From JBMNGW01 sp050950025 (GTDB lineage: Bacteria > Spirochaetota > Spirochaetia > Sphaerochaetales > Sphaerochaetaceae): a DNA stretch of 64,000 nt. The notes under the pieces were generated by a model. That model was not told the DNA's origin and did not search any database. It was given only the letters and a program-made list of their open reading frames with translations. The position numbers were made by a program, and so were the translations under genes. Shown here piece by piece: positions 33,252 to 42,600 of this stretch. Each line of letters starts with the position of its first letter. Positions within the stretch are counted from its first letter, which is position 1. The DNA is taken from assembly GCA_050950025.1 (NCBI GenBank), contig JBMNGW010000009.1:62001-126000 (forward strand), in the 5' to 3' direction.

Positions 33252-33653
33252 ATGGACTTTGAAACATTGCAGCAGCTCATAACGATGTTTGAGAGCTCTG
33301 CTCTTAGTGAACTGGAATATGAAGATCAGCAGTTCAGAGCTGCTTTTAAAAGAGCCTGTACAGTGCCAGTTGTTGCAGCACAATCGGTTCAACCCGTTCA
33401 GCAAATCAAAGAGACGAAGACTATCACCAGCCCCTTAGTGGGAACTTTTTACCGCACCCCCTCCCCCGATGCCCCCGCCTATGTGGAAGTAGGCGATACC
33501 ATCCACAAAGGAGAAGTGCTTTGTACCCTGGAAGCAATGAAGTTGATGAACCAACTTGAAGCGGAGTTTGATTGTGAGATTGTGAGCATTTATCCTGGTC
33601 AAGGGACATTGGTAGAATTCGGCCAACCCCTATTTGAGGTTAAGCTCCTATGA
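33252..33653 (+). CDS. accB: Biotin carboxyl carrier protein AccB
   Basis: 133 aa carrier subunit of acetyl-CoA carboxylase. N-terminal helix and linker, then the biotinyl domain with the target lysine K97 in LEAMKLMN and the upstream SPLVGTFYRTPSPDAP thumb. It is the substrate of BirA. AAGGAGG lies upstream of ATG 33252. First gene of accB-C-D-A, overlapping accC by 4 nt. Confidence 0.97.
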   Translation: MDFETLQQLITMFESSALSELEYEDQQFRAAFKRACTVPVVAAQSVQPVQQIKETKTITSPLVGTFYRTPSPDAPAYVEVGDTIHKGEVLCTLEAMKLMNQLEAEFDCEIVSIYPGQGTLVEFGQPLFEVKLL

Positions 33654-34969
33654 TTAAAACGCTTCTGATAGCCAACAGAGGCGAAATTGCCGTTCGCATT
33701 ATCCGTACATGCCGCCAAATGGGGATTAAAACGGTAGCCGTCTATTCTGTTGCCGATGCCGATTCTCTTCATATCCAATTAGCAGATCGCAGTGTATGTA
33801 TCGGTCCATCCTCTACTAAAGAGAGCTATTTGCACATGCACAATATTATCAGCGCCGCTTTAGGTACCCGGTGCGACGCTATTCATCCCGGAGTGGGATT
33901 TCTTGCTGAAAATAGTATTTTTGCCTCTATGGTAGAGCAAGCAGGACTTATTTTTGTGGGACCGAAGGCCCAAACCATCGCCCTGTTAGGAGACAAAATT
34001 GCTGCCCGTCAAGCAGCCCTAGAGGCCCACGTTCCCTTAACTCCCGGAAGCACAGAGCCGATTGCCGACTTTGAAGCAGCCCGTTTGGTGGCCCGCGACC
34101 TTGGCTATCCGGTTATTCTAAAAGCCTGCGGTGGAGGAGGCGGAAGGGGGATGCGCATTGTATGCAGCGAAAAAGAACTCAAAGACGCCATCGCCATCGC
34201 CTCAGAAGAGGCTCTTGCATTTTTTGGTAACGGTACGATTCTCATGGAAAAATACTTGCATCAAAGCCGTCATATTGAAATTCAGCTCTTAGGTGATGAG
34301 CATCGGGTTGTGTCGCTGGGAGAACGGGATTGCACTATCCAAAAAAACCACCAAAAACTAATTGAAGAGTCCCCATCACCAGCCCTTACTTCGCTCATGC
34401 GCCAACAGATGAGCCGCGATGCCATCCGATTGTTGGACTCAATCGGGTACAAAGGGGCAGGAACTGTCGAATTTTTGGTCCAAGACGGCTCGTACTACTT
34501 TATGGAAGTCAATGCCCGAGTACAAGTAGAGCACCCTGTTACTGAAATGCTAAGTACTGTAGACCTCATTCGTCAACAACTGCTAATAGCTTCACAAAAG
34601 CCAATGGAAATCTCCGATCAGCTTACTGAGTACCAGACCCATGCCCTTGAGTGTCGTATCAACGCCTTGGAAGCGGGCACTGTTGAGCAATTAACTCTCC
34701 CATCCGGTCCGTTTGTGCGCGTTGATTCCCACCTTTATCCCGGTTATCGGATTTCCCCTTTTTATGATGCTTTGCTGGCCAAAATCATTGTTCACACCCC
34801 CAATAGGCAACAGAGCATTGCAACTATGAAACGGGCGTTAAATGAGTTGCATATAAAAGGGATCAAAACCAATAAAGAGGAGCAGCTTCAACTGCTAAAG
34901 AGCAAAGAGTTCTGCTCAGGCCGTTTTACTACCGACTTGTATGAGCGACTCTTTCAAAGAGAATCCTAG
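33650..34969 (+). CDS. accC: Biotin carboxylase AccC
   Basis: 439 aa ATP-grasp enzyme carboxylating biotin on AccB. KTLLIANRGEIAVRIIRTC opening, ATP-binding GGGGGRGMRIV, HIEIQLLGDEHRVVSLGERDCTIQ, and EVNARVQVEHPVTEM active-site region are intact. Length matches the family. Confidence 0.97.
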   Translation: MIKTLLIANRGEIAVRIIRTCRQMGIKTVAVYSVADADSLHIQLADRSVCIGPSSTKESYLHMHNIISAALGTRCDAIHPGVGFLAENSIFASMVEQAGLIFVGPKAQTIALLGDKIAARQAALEAHVPLTPGSTEPIADFEAARLVARDLGYPVILKACGGGGGRGMRIVCSEKELKDAIAIASEEALAFFGNGTILMEKYLHQSRHIEIQLLGDEHRVVSLGERDCTIQKNHQKLIEESPSPALTSLMRQQMSRDAIRLLDSIGYKGAGTVEFLVQDGSYYFMEVNARVQVEHPVTEMLSTVDLIRQQLLIASQKPMEISDQLTEYQTHALECRINALEAGTVEQLTLPSGPFVRVDSHLYPGYRISPFYDALLAKIIVHTPNRQQSIATMKRALNELHIKGIKTNKEEQLQLLKSKEFCSGRFTTDLYERLFQRES

Positions 34970-34979
34970 AGGTAATGCT

Positions 34980-35759
34980 ATGGACACCATCGTCGAATGC
35001 CCTTCTTGTCACACACACACCTCCTTTGCAGTGCTCACGCAGCATCTGCATATCTGTCCGCAGTGCGCTTATCATCATCGTATCAATGCCAAAACGAGGA
35101 TTGCCTATACTGCCGATGTGGGTAGTTTTGTTGAATTTGGTGAGCACATGTGTTCCCAAAACCCCATCGACTTGCCCGGTTATGCCGAAAAGTTGGCAGA
35201 AACCCGCAAACAGGCGGCTTTGAATGAAGCGGTGGTAACCGGAACATGTACCATTGAAGGAAAAGCGGCCGTACTGGCAGTTATGTCGTTCGATTTTATG
35301 GGAGGAAGCATGGGCTCGGTGGTAGGAGAAAAAATTACGCAGGCCCTCTTTGAAGGAGCTTTAACTAAAAAGCCGGTGATTATTTTCACCGCTAGCGGGG
35401 GGGCCCGGATGCAAGAGGGAATCTTTTCCTTAATGCAAATGGCTAAAACAGCCAGCGCTGCCGCTTTGCTTGATCAAGCCAAAGTTCCTCTTTTTATTGT
35501 ACTGACGCACCCTACCACCGGAGGGGTGACTGCCTCTTTTGCCATGCTTGGGGACATCATTGTAGCTGAGCCGGGAGCCTTAATCGGATTTGCCGGCCCG
35601 CGGGTCATTGAAGGGACTATTGGCCAAAAACTTCCCAAAGGGTTTCAAACAGCCGAATTCCAACTTGAAAAAGGGTTTATCGACATAATTGCCAGCCGCA
35701 CTAAGATGCGCTCAACCCTCTCCTATTTGATCCACGTCCATTCAAAGGAGCCGTCATGA
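34980..35759 (+). CDS. accD: Acetyl-CoA carboxylase carboxyltransferase beta subunit AccD
   Basis: 259 aa. N-terminal zinc ribbon CPSC...CPQC, then the crotonase-like core with TASGGARMQEGIFSLMQMAKT, HPTTGGVTASFAMLGDI and GFAGPRVIEGTIGQ. Start ATG 34980 (AGAGG 7 nt upstream) is preferred; an in-frame ATG 34941 lies inside accC and has no ribosome site. Overlaps accA by 4 nt. Confidence 0.96.
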   Translation: MDTIVECPSCHTHTSFAVLTQHLHICPQCAYHHRINAKTRIAYTADVGSFVEFGEHMCSQNPIDLPGYAEKLAETRKQAALNEAVVTGTCTIEGKAAVLAVMSFDFMGGSMGSVVGEKITQALFEGALTKKPVIIFTASGGARMQEGIFSLMQMAKTASAAALLDQAKVPLFIVLTHPTTGGVTASFAMLGDIIVAEPGALIGFAGPRVIEGTIGQKLPKGFQTAEFQLEKGFIDIIASRTKMRSTLSYLIHVHSKEPS

Positions 35760-36679
35760 AAACACAACAGAATGAGAGCTTACACGCTTCAATCAATCGT
35801 TTGGAAGAGATTACCTTAAGCCACTCTCGCTCTTCGTGGCAAAGTGTCCTCTTATCGCGACAATTGGGGCGCCCGGGGACGTTAACATACATCAATGCCA
35901 TCTGCGACGATTTTATTGAGCTCCATGGAGATCGCTGCTACGCTGATGATCCGGCTATGATTGGAGGCATTGGGACAGTGCAAGGAAGGGCCGTGACGTT
36001 TATCGGCAACCGCAAAGGGGCTAATTTAAAGCAAAATATCGACTGCAACTATGGCATGAGCAATCCTGAAGGGTATCGTAAAGCCCTGCGCCTAGCCAAA
36101 CAAGCTGAGAAGTTCAACCGCCCTGTTGTCTGCTTCATCGATACTCCGGGCGCGTATCCGGGATTGGGCTCTGAAGAGAGGGGTATCGGTGAGGCTATTG
36201 CCCGCAACCTTAAAGAGTTCTCCACTCTCAGAGTTCCTATACTCTCTTTTATTATCGGAGAGGGGGGCAGCGGAGGCGCTTTGGGCATTGGAGTTGGCGA
36301 TAAACTCTACATGCTTGAAAATGCCGTATACTCAGTGATTACTCCCGAAGGGTTTGCTTCTATTTTGCTGCGCGACCCATCTCGAGCTCAAGAAGCGGCT
36401 GAAGCTATGAAAATGACGGCTCAAGATCTCAAGCGCTTTAACATTATCCACGATATCATCGAAGAGGCTCCCGGAGGAGCCCACAATGATCCTGAATTAA
36501 CTGCCAGGGCAATCAAAAGGACAATTGTCCGTGATTTGAAAACCTTGTGTTCCAAGCCATGGGAGACATTGGTTCGCTACCGCATCAGAAAAATACGGGG
36601 CATCGGTGAATTTGACAGCTCAAGTGCTTGGTGGTCCTCCTTGTTGGAAGTTTTCAAGCAAACAAGCGATTTACGTTAA
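35756..36679 (+). CDS. accA: Acetyl-CoA carboxylase carboxyltransferase alpha subunit AccA
   Basis: 307 aa. Core GDRCYADDPAMIGGIGTVQG, GMSNPEGYRKALRLAKQAEKF, DTPGAYPGLGSEERGIGEAIA, GEGGSGGALGIGVGD and TPEGFASILLRD define AccA. It ends one base before the convergent unknown gene at 36680; no hairpin terminator is visible there. Confidence 0.96.
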   Translation: MKTQQNESLHASINRLEEITLSHSRSSWQSVLLSRQLGRPGTLTYINAICDDFIELHGDRCYADDPAMIGGIGTVQGRAVTFIGNRKGANLKQNIDCNYGMSNPEGYRKALRLAKQAEKFNRPVVCFIDTPGAYPGLGSEERGIGEAIARNLKEFSTLRVPILSFIIGEGGSGGALGIGVGDKLYMLENAVYSVITPEGFASILLRDPSRAQEAAEAMKMTAQDLKRFNIIHDIIEEAPGGAHNDPELTARAIKRTIVRDLKTLCSKPWETLVRYRIRKIRGIGEFDSSSAWWSSLLEVFKQTSDLR

Positions 36680-37795
36680 TTAACGGTGGATATTTTGCAG
36701 TGTTTTAAGGGTATGGCCTTTGAGCTCCCACTTGCGGATGCTATCGCTCATCTGAGAGTACAGCTCAGTAAAGCGGTTGATTTCCTCCATCCCTTCAAAC
36801 AATAACCCGTACTCATTAAGGAGATTAAAAGCCTCTTGCATCCCATTGCCAACAATGACCGAATCGGAAATTTCATCCATTAAGTCTTCAACTTGCTCTC
36901 CGTTGCCAAGGCGATAACCGGCTAAAAATTCCATCATGGCATGCACTGAAGGCGAATCTTCCTCATAGGGTGTCTGATAAAAAGCAATCAGCTCCTCGCG
37001 GCTAGGCAAATAATAGGAGACATCTTTGACTTTAATTAAAAACTCTTCTACTTCGTCTAGCGAGCGGAAAAAGGAGGAGATAATCAACTCGTCCTCAAAC
37101 CACCAATAGTATTGTACTCTGCCCAATTCGCGCAGCTCATCTCCAACCATAGCAGGGGTAAGCATCTCATTTTCATACCGATTCCAGACAATGGCATATT
37201 GGTCGATATCAAGTACTCCGTAAAGGTTGGAAAGGGCTATGGCATAAGCGTCCATCCGTTGGTGCAAGTGGGCTAAACGCCACATCTTTTGTTCCTGCAA
37301 TAGTTGCAAAGCTCCCAACAACTCTTTGGGAACAACTGCCGTGTACACATCCTTTTTCTTGAATAAAAAGAGGAACCCAAAATTATGGGCATGGGAAATA
37401 TCGCGATACTGTAATTGATCGGCCCGTATTTCCACATCGGGTTTGTCTTGGGAAAACCGTGTTAAAAACTCCAAGTTGGCTACCGGCAGATAAGGCAATG
37501 TAGCGCCAAAGCGCTTTTCAATTGTTTGGGCCAACTGTTTTACCAGCTCCCCTTTTTTGGTAGCAACAGGCAGATAAAGACCATGGTCCTCAGCCAGCTC
37601 TTGCAGATGCGTTTTATTGTACAACTGCAGGCAAGATTCAAGATGAAAAAGGGGGGTCGAGGGAAAGGCGGCACTTTGCAAAAGCTCTTCATTCAACGAC
37701 GGCTCAGCTTCAAAAGCGCGGAGAAACAGCTCGTCGCTAAAGACGGGCAAAGGATACATCTCTTTGGGCTTCGTTGTCTGCTTTGTCTCTCTCAT
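36680..37795 (-). CDS. Protein of unknown function with SAP/Rho-N-like segment
   Basis: 371 aa, not recognised. An acidic, mostly helical protein without signal peptide or membrane segments. A segment around residues 65-95 (THLQELAEDHGLYLPVATKKGELVKQLAQTI) resembles the SAP/Rho-N nucleic-acid-binding helix-extended-loop-helix. Start ATG 37795 has no ribosome site, but the extended -10 TGTTACATT ends 6 nt upstream; a TTG at 37822 is a weaker choice. It lies downstream of the DUF4954-like gene on the same strand. Confidence 0.6.
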   Translation of the reverse strand: MRETKQTTKPKEMYPLPVFSDELFLRAFEAEPSLNEELLQSAAFPSTPLFHLESCLQLYNKTHLQELAEDHGLYLPVATKKGELVKQLAQTIEKRFGATLPYLPVANLEFLTRFSQDKPDVEIRADQLQYRDISHAHNFGFLFLFKKKDVYTAVVPKELLGALQLLQEQKMWRLAHLHQRMDAYAIALSNLYGVLDIDQYAIVWNRYENEMLTPAMVGDELRELGRVQYYWWFEDELIISSFFRSLDEVEEFLIKVKDVSYYLPSREELIAFYQTPYEEDSPSVHAMMEFLAGYRLGNGEQVEDLMDEISDSVIVGNGMQEAFNLLNEYGLLFEGMEEINRFTELYSQMSDSIRKWELKGHTLKTLQNIHR

Positions 37796-37812
37796 ATACT
37801 TAATGTAACATA

Positions 37813-40020
37813 TCAGAGCCAAGGAGAAAAGCGTGCGGCAAGTTCCTTCAAACGGGCAGTCTCGGCATTGGTTTGTTTGATGAAAGAGTTCTCTTCAATT
37901 CTTCCCAATACAGCTTCCATTTCAGCATCATTACGATAAACGATTTTCCTAAATGGATCGGCAAAATCTTTTTGACGCGAGCGGTAAACTTCTTGGGCAC
38001 CTTGATCGCAGAGAATGACAAAATCATTAAGGACGTTGTCCCATGAAACCTTATCAAGAGCTTCAATCTCCAGAACTCTCAAAAGCGCCTGAAAAGCGGT
38101 GGCTGCTTTTAGCTCGCCATAGGAGGCCCACCAAGATTCATACCGTTGATGCACCTGGTCCCAACTGTCCACTTTCCCCTGCTCGATTTCTTCCAGCAAA
38201 GTAAGAACTTCACTTTCAGGAACGATCTGTCCACCCAAATTGACAAAGGGAGAACCGACAAGAGCTTTTTGATTGGCATGCAAAATCAAATAGGGAAGCA
38301 CCCACTGTTGGAATTCAACAATACTGAGTGTGTTCTGTTCAAGATATCCCAGCACAATTCTTACAGAGCCGTAAATAATCATCTCTTTGTAAGAGCGGTA
38401 GGCTTCCACTGCTTTAAGAATCACTGCCGGTTTGTTTGAGCGTTCAAGCCCGGTAGCCTCCACACTCAAAGAGGCAACTATTTGAGGCTGTTGTTCCAAC
38501 AACATTTTACCTGAATGGATAATCTGTTTTTCCGTTGCCGCAGAAGCCGATGAGATCAAAGAGGCTTGTAAAGCACTGTGCCCGACCCATTCGCACAACT
38601 TTTCCATGGCCTGTAGAATTTCTGCCAGTGTATCGGGAGCTATATATTCAGTTTCAATGTTCTGGGAGACAAAGACCCGTTTATCTCTGTCTCTAAACTT
38701 CCACTCGTTGCGCTCCAAAGCAAAGCGGTTATACATCCACCAGTAGGCGGGCATGATTGTCAATCTCCCTTTCTCTTCGCAGTAGCTAATCAGCGAAAAG
38801 GGGAGCGGAATATTCAGCTCATTAGGATAACTGCCTTTGGCCAAAAGAGAGAAAGAGGCAAAAGAGCTGTTGAATTTCACAGAGCTGGAAAGAGCGGGCC
38901 AAAAGCCCCGTTTGGCATGCATCTCACCATCGTTACCGCGGGTGTTATGATTTGAGCCAATATTGGCTCCCGCTGCCATATTTGACTGCCCTTGGATTAA
39001 GGAGGCAATCAGAAAAGAGTTATTATGATGCTGTTCATGAAATGGAAACGTCAGGGTGTTTAATACTTCACAACAACTGACAGTGGAGTTATCGCCAAGA
39101 ACCGAGTTAATCAAGCGAGCTCCGTATTTTAAGTTGCTGTTACTTCCCATCACAAAGCGGACTGCTTTGACCCCATAAAACACACGACAGCCGTAGCCGA
39201 TGATGCCGTTAACCATCTCCACCCCTTCCCCGATTTGTGACGGAGAACTTGCATGAGAGCGGATGGTTAGATTCTTCAGCTTGTTAGCTCCTTTGACATA
39301 AGAAGCCGGTCCAAAGTTGACATCTTTAATAATCCTGCACGATTTAATGACTGAGCCTTGGCCCACAACTCCGTACACGCCTCTGCGCTTAGTTACTTCG
39401 GCATTCGTAAATTCAATCAGTTTTTGCAAAAACTGCGGACGGTCGCGATATATGCCCCACAGATACGCATCTGCGCAATTCATCGTTGCAAACGGGAGAA
39501 TCTTGCGCCCTTCGGTTTCGTTGATAATACCAATCCAAATACGCACCGACTCATCTTCTCCCTCTTTGACAATACCATTGCCAAATTTTGAGTGGTTAGT
39601 CGTTCCCATCTCATCAATTTCACTAAGAATCGAGTCGCTCTCAATAATATAATGGGTCAAATACCCCACCCGGTGGATTGCACAATGCCGACCGATATCA
39701 CTGGAAATAATATGACTGTTACTGATGCCTTGAGGCAGAATAAAATCGTGGTGTCCCAGTGTTCTTGGCTCTAGGGAGCCAATGCGTACCAACCCATAAA
39801 AACTGTTGTTTCTGATAAGAGACAAGTCGCAAGGATCTTCGATGAGCACATCATCCCAGTTAGCTGAGGTGTTGCCCTGTAATGCCAACTGTTCTCTTTC
39901 TTTAGCACTCAGAGAACGGAAATTCGCTTGCCAATGTTCTATTTGGGCATTGCGACTCCAGTACTCATCCTCTTGGGCAATAAAGCGGTAACCATACTCT
40001 GAAAGTAATCCAGTTGTCAT
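37813..40020 (-). CDS. DUF4954-like protein with left-handed beta-helix core
   Basis: 735 aa cytoplasmic protein. Residues about 60-330 contain many turns with hexapeptide-like periodicity of small and aliphatic residues (for example NSFYGLVRIGSLEPRTLG, GIIGYGCRVFYGVKAVRFVMG), resembling NDP-sugar or acyltransferase beta-helices; the C-terminal third is helical. I recognise the family as DUF4954, known from Bacteroidota and spirochaetes, function unknown. Start ATG 40020: TATGAT ends 6 nt upstream, with TTGTAA 18 bp before it. GTG 40035 is an alternative. Confidence 0.75.
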   Translation of the reverse strand: MTTGLLSEYGYRFIAQEDEYWSRNAQIEHWQANFRSLSAKEREQLALQGNTSANWDDVLIEDPCDLSLIRNNSFYGLVRIGSLEPRTLGHHDFILPQGISNSHIISSDIGRHCAIHRVGYLTHYIIESDSILSEIDEMGTTNHSKFGNGIVKEGEDESVRIWIGIINETEGRKILPFATMNCADAYLWGIYRDRPQFLQKLIEFTNAEVTKRRGVYGVVGQGSVIKSCRIIKDVNFGPASYVKGANKLKNLTIRSHASSPSQIGEGVEMVNGIIGYGCRVFYGVKAVRFVMGSNSNLKYGARLINSVLGDNSTVSCCEVLNTLTFPFHEQHHNNSFLIASLIQGQSNMAAGANIGSNHNTRGNDGEMHAKRGFWPALSSSVKFNSSFASFSLLAKGSYPNELNIPLPFSLISYCEEKGRLTIMPAYWWMYNRFALERNEWKFRDRDKRVFVSQNIETEYIAPDTLAEILQAMEKLCEWVGHSALQASLISSASAATEKQIIHSGKMLLEQQPQIVASLSVEATGLERSNKPAVILKAVEAYRSYKEMIIYGSVRIVLGYLEQNTLSIVEFQQWVLPYLILHANQKALVGSPFVNLGGQIVPESEVLTLLEEIEQGKVDSWDQVHQRYESWWASYGELKAATAFQALLRVLEIEALDKVSWDNVLNDFVILCDQGAQEVYRSRQKDFADPFRKIVYRNDAEMEAVLGRIEENSFIKQTNAETARLKELAARFSPWL

Positions 40021-40026
40021 AAATTC

Positions 40027-40056
40027 ATCATACACTGCTGAACAAGCATGTTACAA
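40027..40056 (-). promoter_or_regulatory. Promoter of the DUF4954-like gene
   Basis: Minus-strand TTGTAA (40051-40056), 18-bp spacer, TATGAT (40027-40032), placing the transcript start at about ATG 40020. The -35 box overlaps the azlD stop codon, so the gene can be expressed apart from trpS-azlCD. Confidence 0.6.
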
Positions 40057-40383
40057 GAGAAACCCTTGCACCAAAACCATGTACAACGCAGTGCCACAGC
40101 AGATGCTCAAAAGGGTATTGCGCTTAATCAGATGCACTAAAACAGTCAAAGCTATGGCCAAAATCTCCTTGACCCACCCTTGGGGGGTAGCAAAAGAGAT
40201 CTCCTTGATACTGTAGACTACTAAAATGGCCATAACAGCGGGAGGCAACACCCTTCCCAGCCGCTCTATAAGAGGGGGAAGTTTTTTTGTTTTGCCTCCG
40301 AATAAAAGAAAAGGGGCAGCTCGGGTGGCTAACGTCGAAACTGCCGTTACCGCCACAATGGCCAAAGAGAAAAGAAGATTCAT
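40051..40383 (-). CDS. azlD: AzlD-type branched-chain amino acid exporter subunit
   Basis: 110 aa, four hydrophobic segments. Starts MNLLFSLAIVAVTAVSTLATRAAPFLLFG with the family's TR-APF motif. Start ATG 40383 overlaps the azlC stop as ATGA; the track's longer frame lies inside azlC. AzlCD pairs export branched-chain amino acids or analogues. Confidence 0.9.
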   Translation of the reverse strand: MNLLFSLAIVAVTAVSTLATRAAPFLLFGGKTKKLPPLIERLGRVLPPAVMAILVVYSIKEISFATPQGWVKEILAIALTVLVHLIKRNTLLSICCGTALYMVLVQGFLL

Positions 40384-41042
40384 TGGCCCTCCTTTGTTGA
40401 CTCTGGCACAACCAAAAGAAAGAGCAATGTGACAATTAATGCAGGCAAAAGAAAATGACTGGGCCCAAGTACTACAAGAGAGAGTATGGCGCATCCTGCA
40501 CCAATGAGGGCACTGCTATGATACGAGCCTGAGAGCCACTGCTCTACCACAATAACAGAAAAAAGAGCCGTCATGGCAAACTCAATTCCGGCAGTGTTAA
40601 AGGAAATAAGAGAACCCAGTAGTGCGCCGATTACTGAGCCAACAATCCAATAGAGTTGATTCAAAGCGGCAATGGTAAAAGAGAGTCCTTGCTCATCTTC
40701 AGGAACACCGCACAACAAAGCATAGGTTTCATCGGTAAGGGAGAAAATCATATACAACCCTTTTTTGCCCATCGCTTTGAACCGTTCAATAAATGATAAG
40801 CCGTAAAAGAGGTGACGGGAGTTAACCAACAACGTGGTTATGGCAACTGTGGCTAAAGGGGCTTGTTCGGCAAGGAGTCCAACAAGCACAAATTGCATTG
40901 AGCCGGCAAAAACAGTCGTGCTAATCAAAAGGGCCCATATCCAGTTGTAGCCTATACTGTGAAGCAAAAGTCCAAAAGCGATGCCCAGCACACTATAGCC
41001 CATCAAAACAGGAATTGATCTGAGAAAGGCTTGCTTTACCAT
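40380..41042 (-). CDS. azlC: AzlC-type branched-chain amino acid permease
   Basis: 220 aa polytopic protein with AzlC landmarks: IPVLMGYSVLGIAFGLLL, TTVFAGSMQFVLVGLL, LLVNSRHLFYGLSF and SLTDETYALLC. It lies 4 bp after trpS, so the exporter is probably co-transcribed with the tryptophan enzyme. The large AzlC and small AzlD act together in the membrane. Confidence 0.93.
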   Translation of the reverse strand: MVKQAFLRSIPVLMGYSVLGIAFGLLLHSIGYNWIWALLISTTVFAGSMQFVLVGLLAEQAPLATVAITTLLVNSRHLFYGLSFIERFKAMGKKGLYMIFSLTDETYALLCGVPEDEQGLSFTIAALNQLYWIVGSVIGALLGSLISFNTAGIEFAMTALFSVIVVEQWLSGSYHSSALIGAGCAILSLVVLGPSHFLLPALIVTLLFLLVVPESTKEGQ

Positions 41043-41046
41043 GGCC

Positions 41047-42039
41047 TTAGAGGGTCAAATGCATCGCCTGGCGCATGATGGCTACTTGCTCATCGCCGAT
41101 ACGGCTGGCTTTTTCGCTGCCTGCTTTGATAATATCGCGCACTTCGTCCGGATGCGCTTCATAGTAGGCTCTTTTCTCCCTCATCGGCTCAAGCAAGGCG
41201 TTGATATTGCGCGCCAGAATTTTTTTGCAATCGACGCAACCGATAGTGGCATTACGACACCGGTCCCAAATATCTTCCCACTCATCGGGACTGAAAATCT
41301 TATGGTACTGACCAACAGGACAAAGCTCAGGCCGTCCCGGAATGTCTTTAGTTACCCGCTGCGGGTCGGTCAAAGCCTTGCGCACTTTCTCATTGACCAC
41401 CTCTACCGAATCACTGAGGTAAATAGCATTGCCCATGCTTTTGCTCATCTTGGCTTTACCATCTAATCCTATCAAACGAGGAGTGGAACTGAGCTTAGCC
41501 TGCGGCTCAACAATTGAGGTGCCATACATGTGGTTAAATTTGCGCACAATCTTACGGGCCAACTCGATATGGGGAATTTGATCTTCTCCCACTGGCACTA
41601 AGTGGGCATTACAAAACGTAATATCGGCAGTCTGGCTGACCGGATATCCTAAAAAGCCGTAACTTAAATCATCGTAACCGTAGTTTTGAGCCTCTGTTTT
41701 GATGGTCGGATTGTGCCTTAAGGCATTGACGTTAACCAACATGGAATAAAAGACCGTCATTTCGGCAATCGCTTTGACTGCACTTTGTTGCACAAAAGTC
41801 ACTTTATTGGGGTCAAGACCAACCGAGAGGTTATCGATGGCAACATCATAAATACTCTGATGCAGCAATTGCGGATCTTCAAAATGGGTCGTCAGAGCTT
41901 GAATGTCGGCCAACAAAATAAAAGTGTCGTATTGATCTTGCAGTTCGACTCTATTTTTAAGACTTCCCACATAGTGACCGAGGTGGAGTTTGCCGGTCGT
42001 TCTGTCTCCGGTGAGAATTCTTTTTTTTGTGCTCTCCAT
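41047..42039 (-). CDS. trpS: Tryptophanyl-tRNA synthetase, probable [4Fe-4S] type
   Basis: 330 aa class I synthetase charging tRNA-Trp. HIGH-like LHLGH (18-22) within GDRTTGKLHLGHYVGSL, KMSKS (197-201) in GKAKMSKSMGN. Four cysteines C240, C261, C268 and C271 (C-x20-C-x6-C-x2-C) near the anticodon-recognition region resemble the iron-sulfur cluster set of Thermotoga TrpRS. Start ATG 42039 has GGAGG at 5 nt; the longer ORF is discarded. First gene of trpS-azlC-azlD. TrpRS is the known target of HipT in E. coli, and a HipT homologue is in this window. Confidence 0.95.
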   Translation of the reverse strand: MESTKKRILTGDRTTGKLHLGHYVGSLKNRVELQDQYDTFILLADIQALTTHFEDPQLLHQSIYDVAIDNLSVGLDPNKVTFVQQSAVKAIAEMTVFYSMLVNVNALRHNPTIKTEAQNYGYDDLSYGFLGYPVSQTADITFCNAHLVPVGEDQIPHIELARKIVRKFNHMYGTSIVEPQAKLSSTPRLIGLDGKAKMSKSMGNAIYLSDSVEVVNEKVRKALTDPQRVTKDIPGRPELCPVGQYHKIFSPDEWEDIWDRCRNATIGCVDCKKILARNINALLEPMREKRAYYEAHPDEVRDIIKAGSEKASRIGDEQVAIMRQAMHLTL

Positions 42040-42159
42040 GTGAGCCTCCCAGTAAAACATCTTCTGCAGGAGTATACAACAAATTGACAAAAAGAAGAAA
42101 GTAGCCCTTTTGTCTCTCCTCTTGTATGCTATGATCACCATCATAATAAAGAGGAACAC

Positions 42160-42591
42160 ATGAAAACAAAGAGCAATTTCTTCCAAGAATTTAAGAAATT
42201 TATCAGCCGCGGCAACGTCATGGATTTGGCCGTAGGTCTAATTATCGGCACGGCATTTACCGCCATCGTTAAATCGCTGGTCAACGACATTATTATGCCT
42301 ATCGTAGGATTGGCTGTGGGGGGAGTCAATTTCTCCGATTTAAAAATTGTGATGCGCCCCGCAGTTGGGGATGTGGCCGAACTTGCCTTTACCTACGGTA
42401 CTTTTTTGCAGGCAATCATCGATTTTCTGTTGATTGCTTTTGTTGTTTTCATTCTTGTGCGCACTGTCAACTCGCTCACTGAGAAAATGAAGCACTTGAA
42501 AAAAGAGGAAGAAAGTGTGGTAGTCGAAGAGCCAAGTGTGGCTCCCGAGATTGCTTTATTGACTGAAATCAGAGATTTATTAAAAAAATAG
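42160..42591 (+). CDS. mscL: Large-conductance mechanosensitive channel MscL
   Basis: 143 aa. N-terminal FFQEFKKFISRGNVMDLAVGLIIGTAFTAIVKSLVNDIIMP covers the amphipathic helix and TM1, TM2 is AIIDFLLIAFVVFILV, then a charged C-terminal helix bundle. Forms a pentameric emergency pore opened by membrane tension. AGAGG precedes ATG 42160; divergent from trpS. Confidence 0.96.
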   Translation: MKTKSNFFQEFKKFISRGNVMDLAVGLIIGTAFTAIVKSLVNDIIMPIVGLAVGGVNFSDLKIVMRPAVGDVAELAFTYGTFLQAIIDFLLIAFVVFILVRTVNSLTEKMKHLKKEEESVVVEEPSVAPEIALLTEIRDLLKK

Positions 42592-42600
42592 GGGGCAAAA

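Noticed and set aside
42040..42159. T-box or trp attenuator upstream of trpS
   Set aside because: Only 120 bp to the divergent mscL; no T-box core, no specifier hairpin, no terminator.
42160..42591. Overlap of the long trpS ORF (to 42186) with mscL as a real 5' overlap
   Set aside because: trpS has a proper start at 42039 with GGAGG; the extension is hydrophobic noise.
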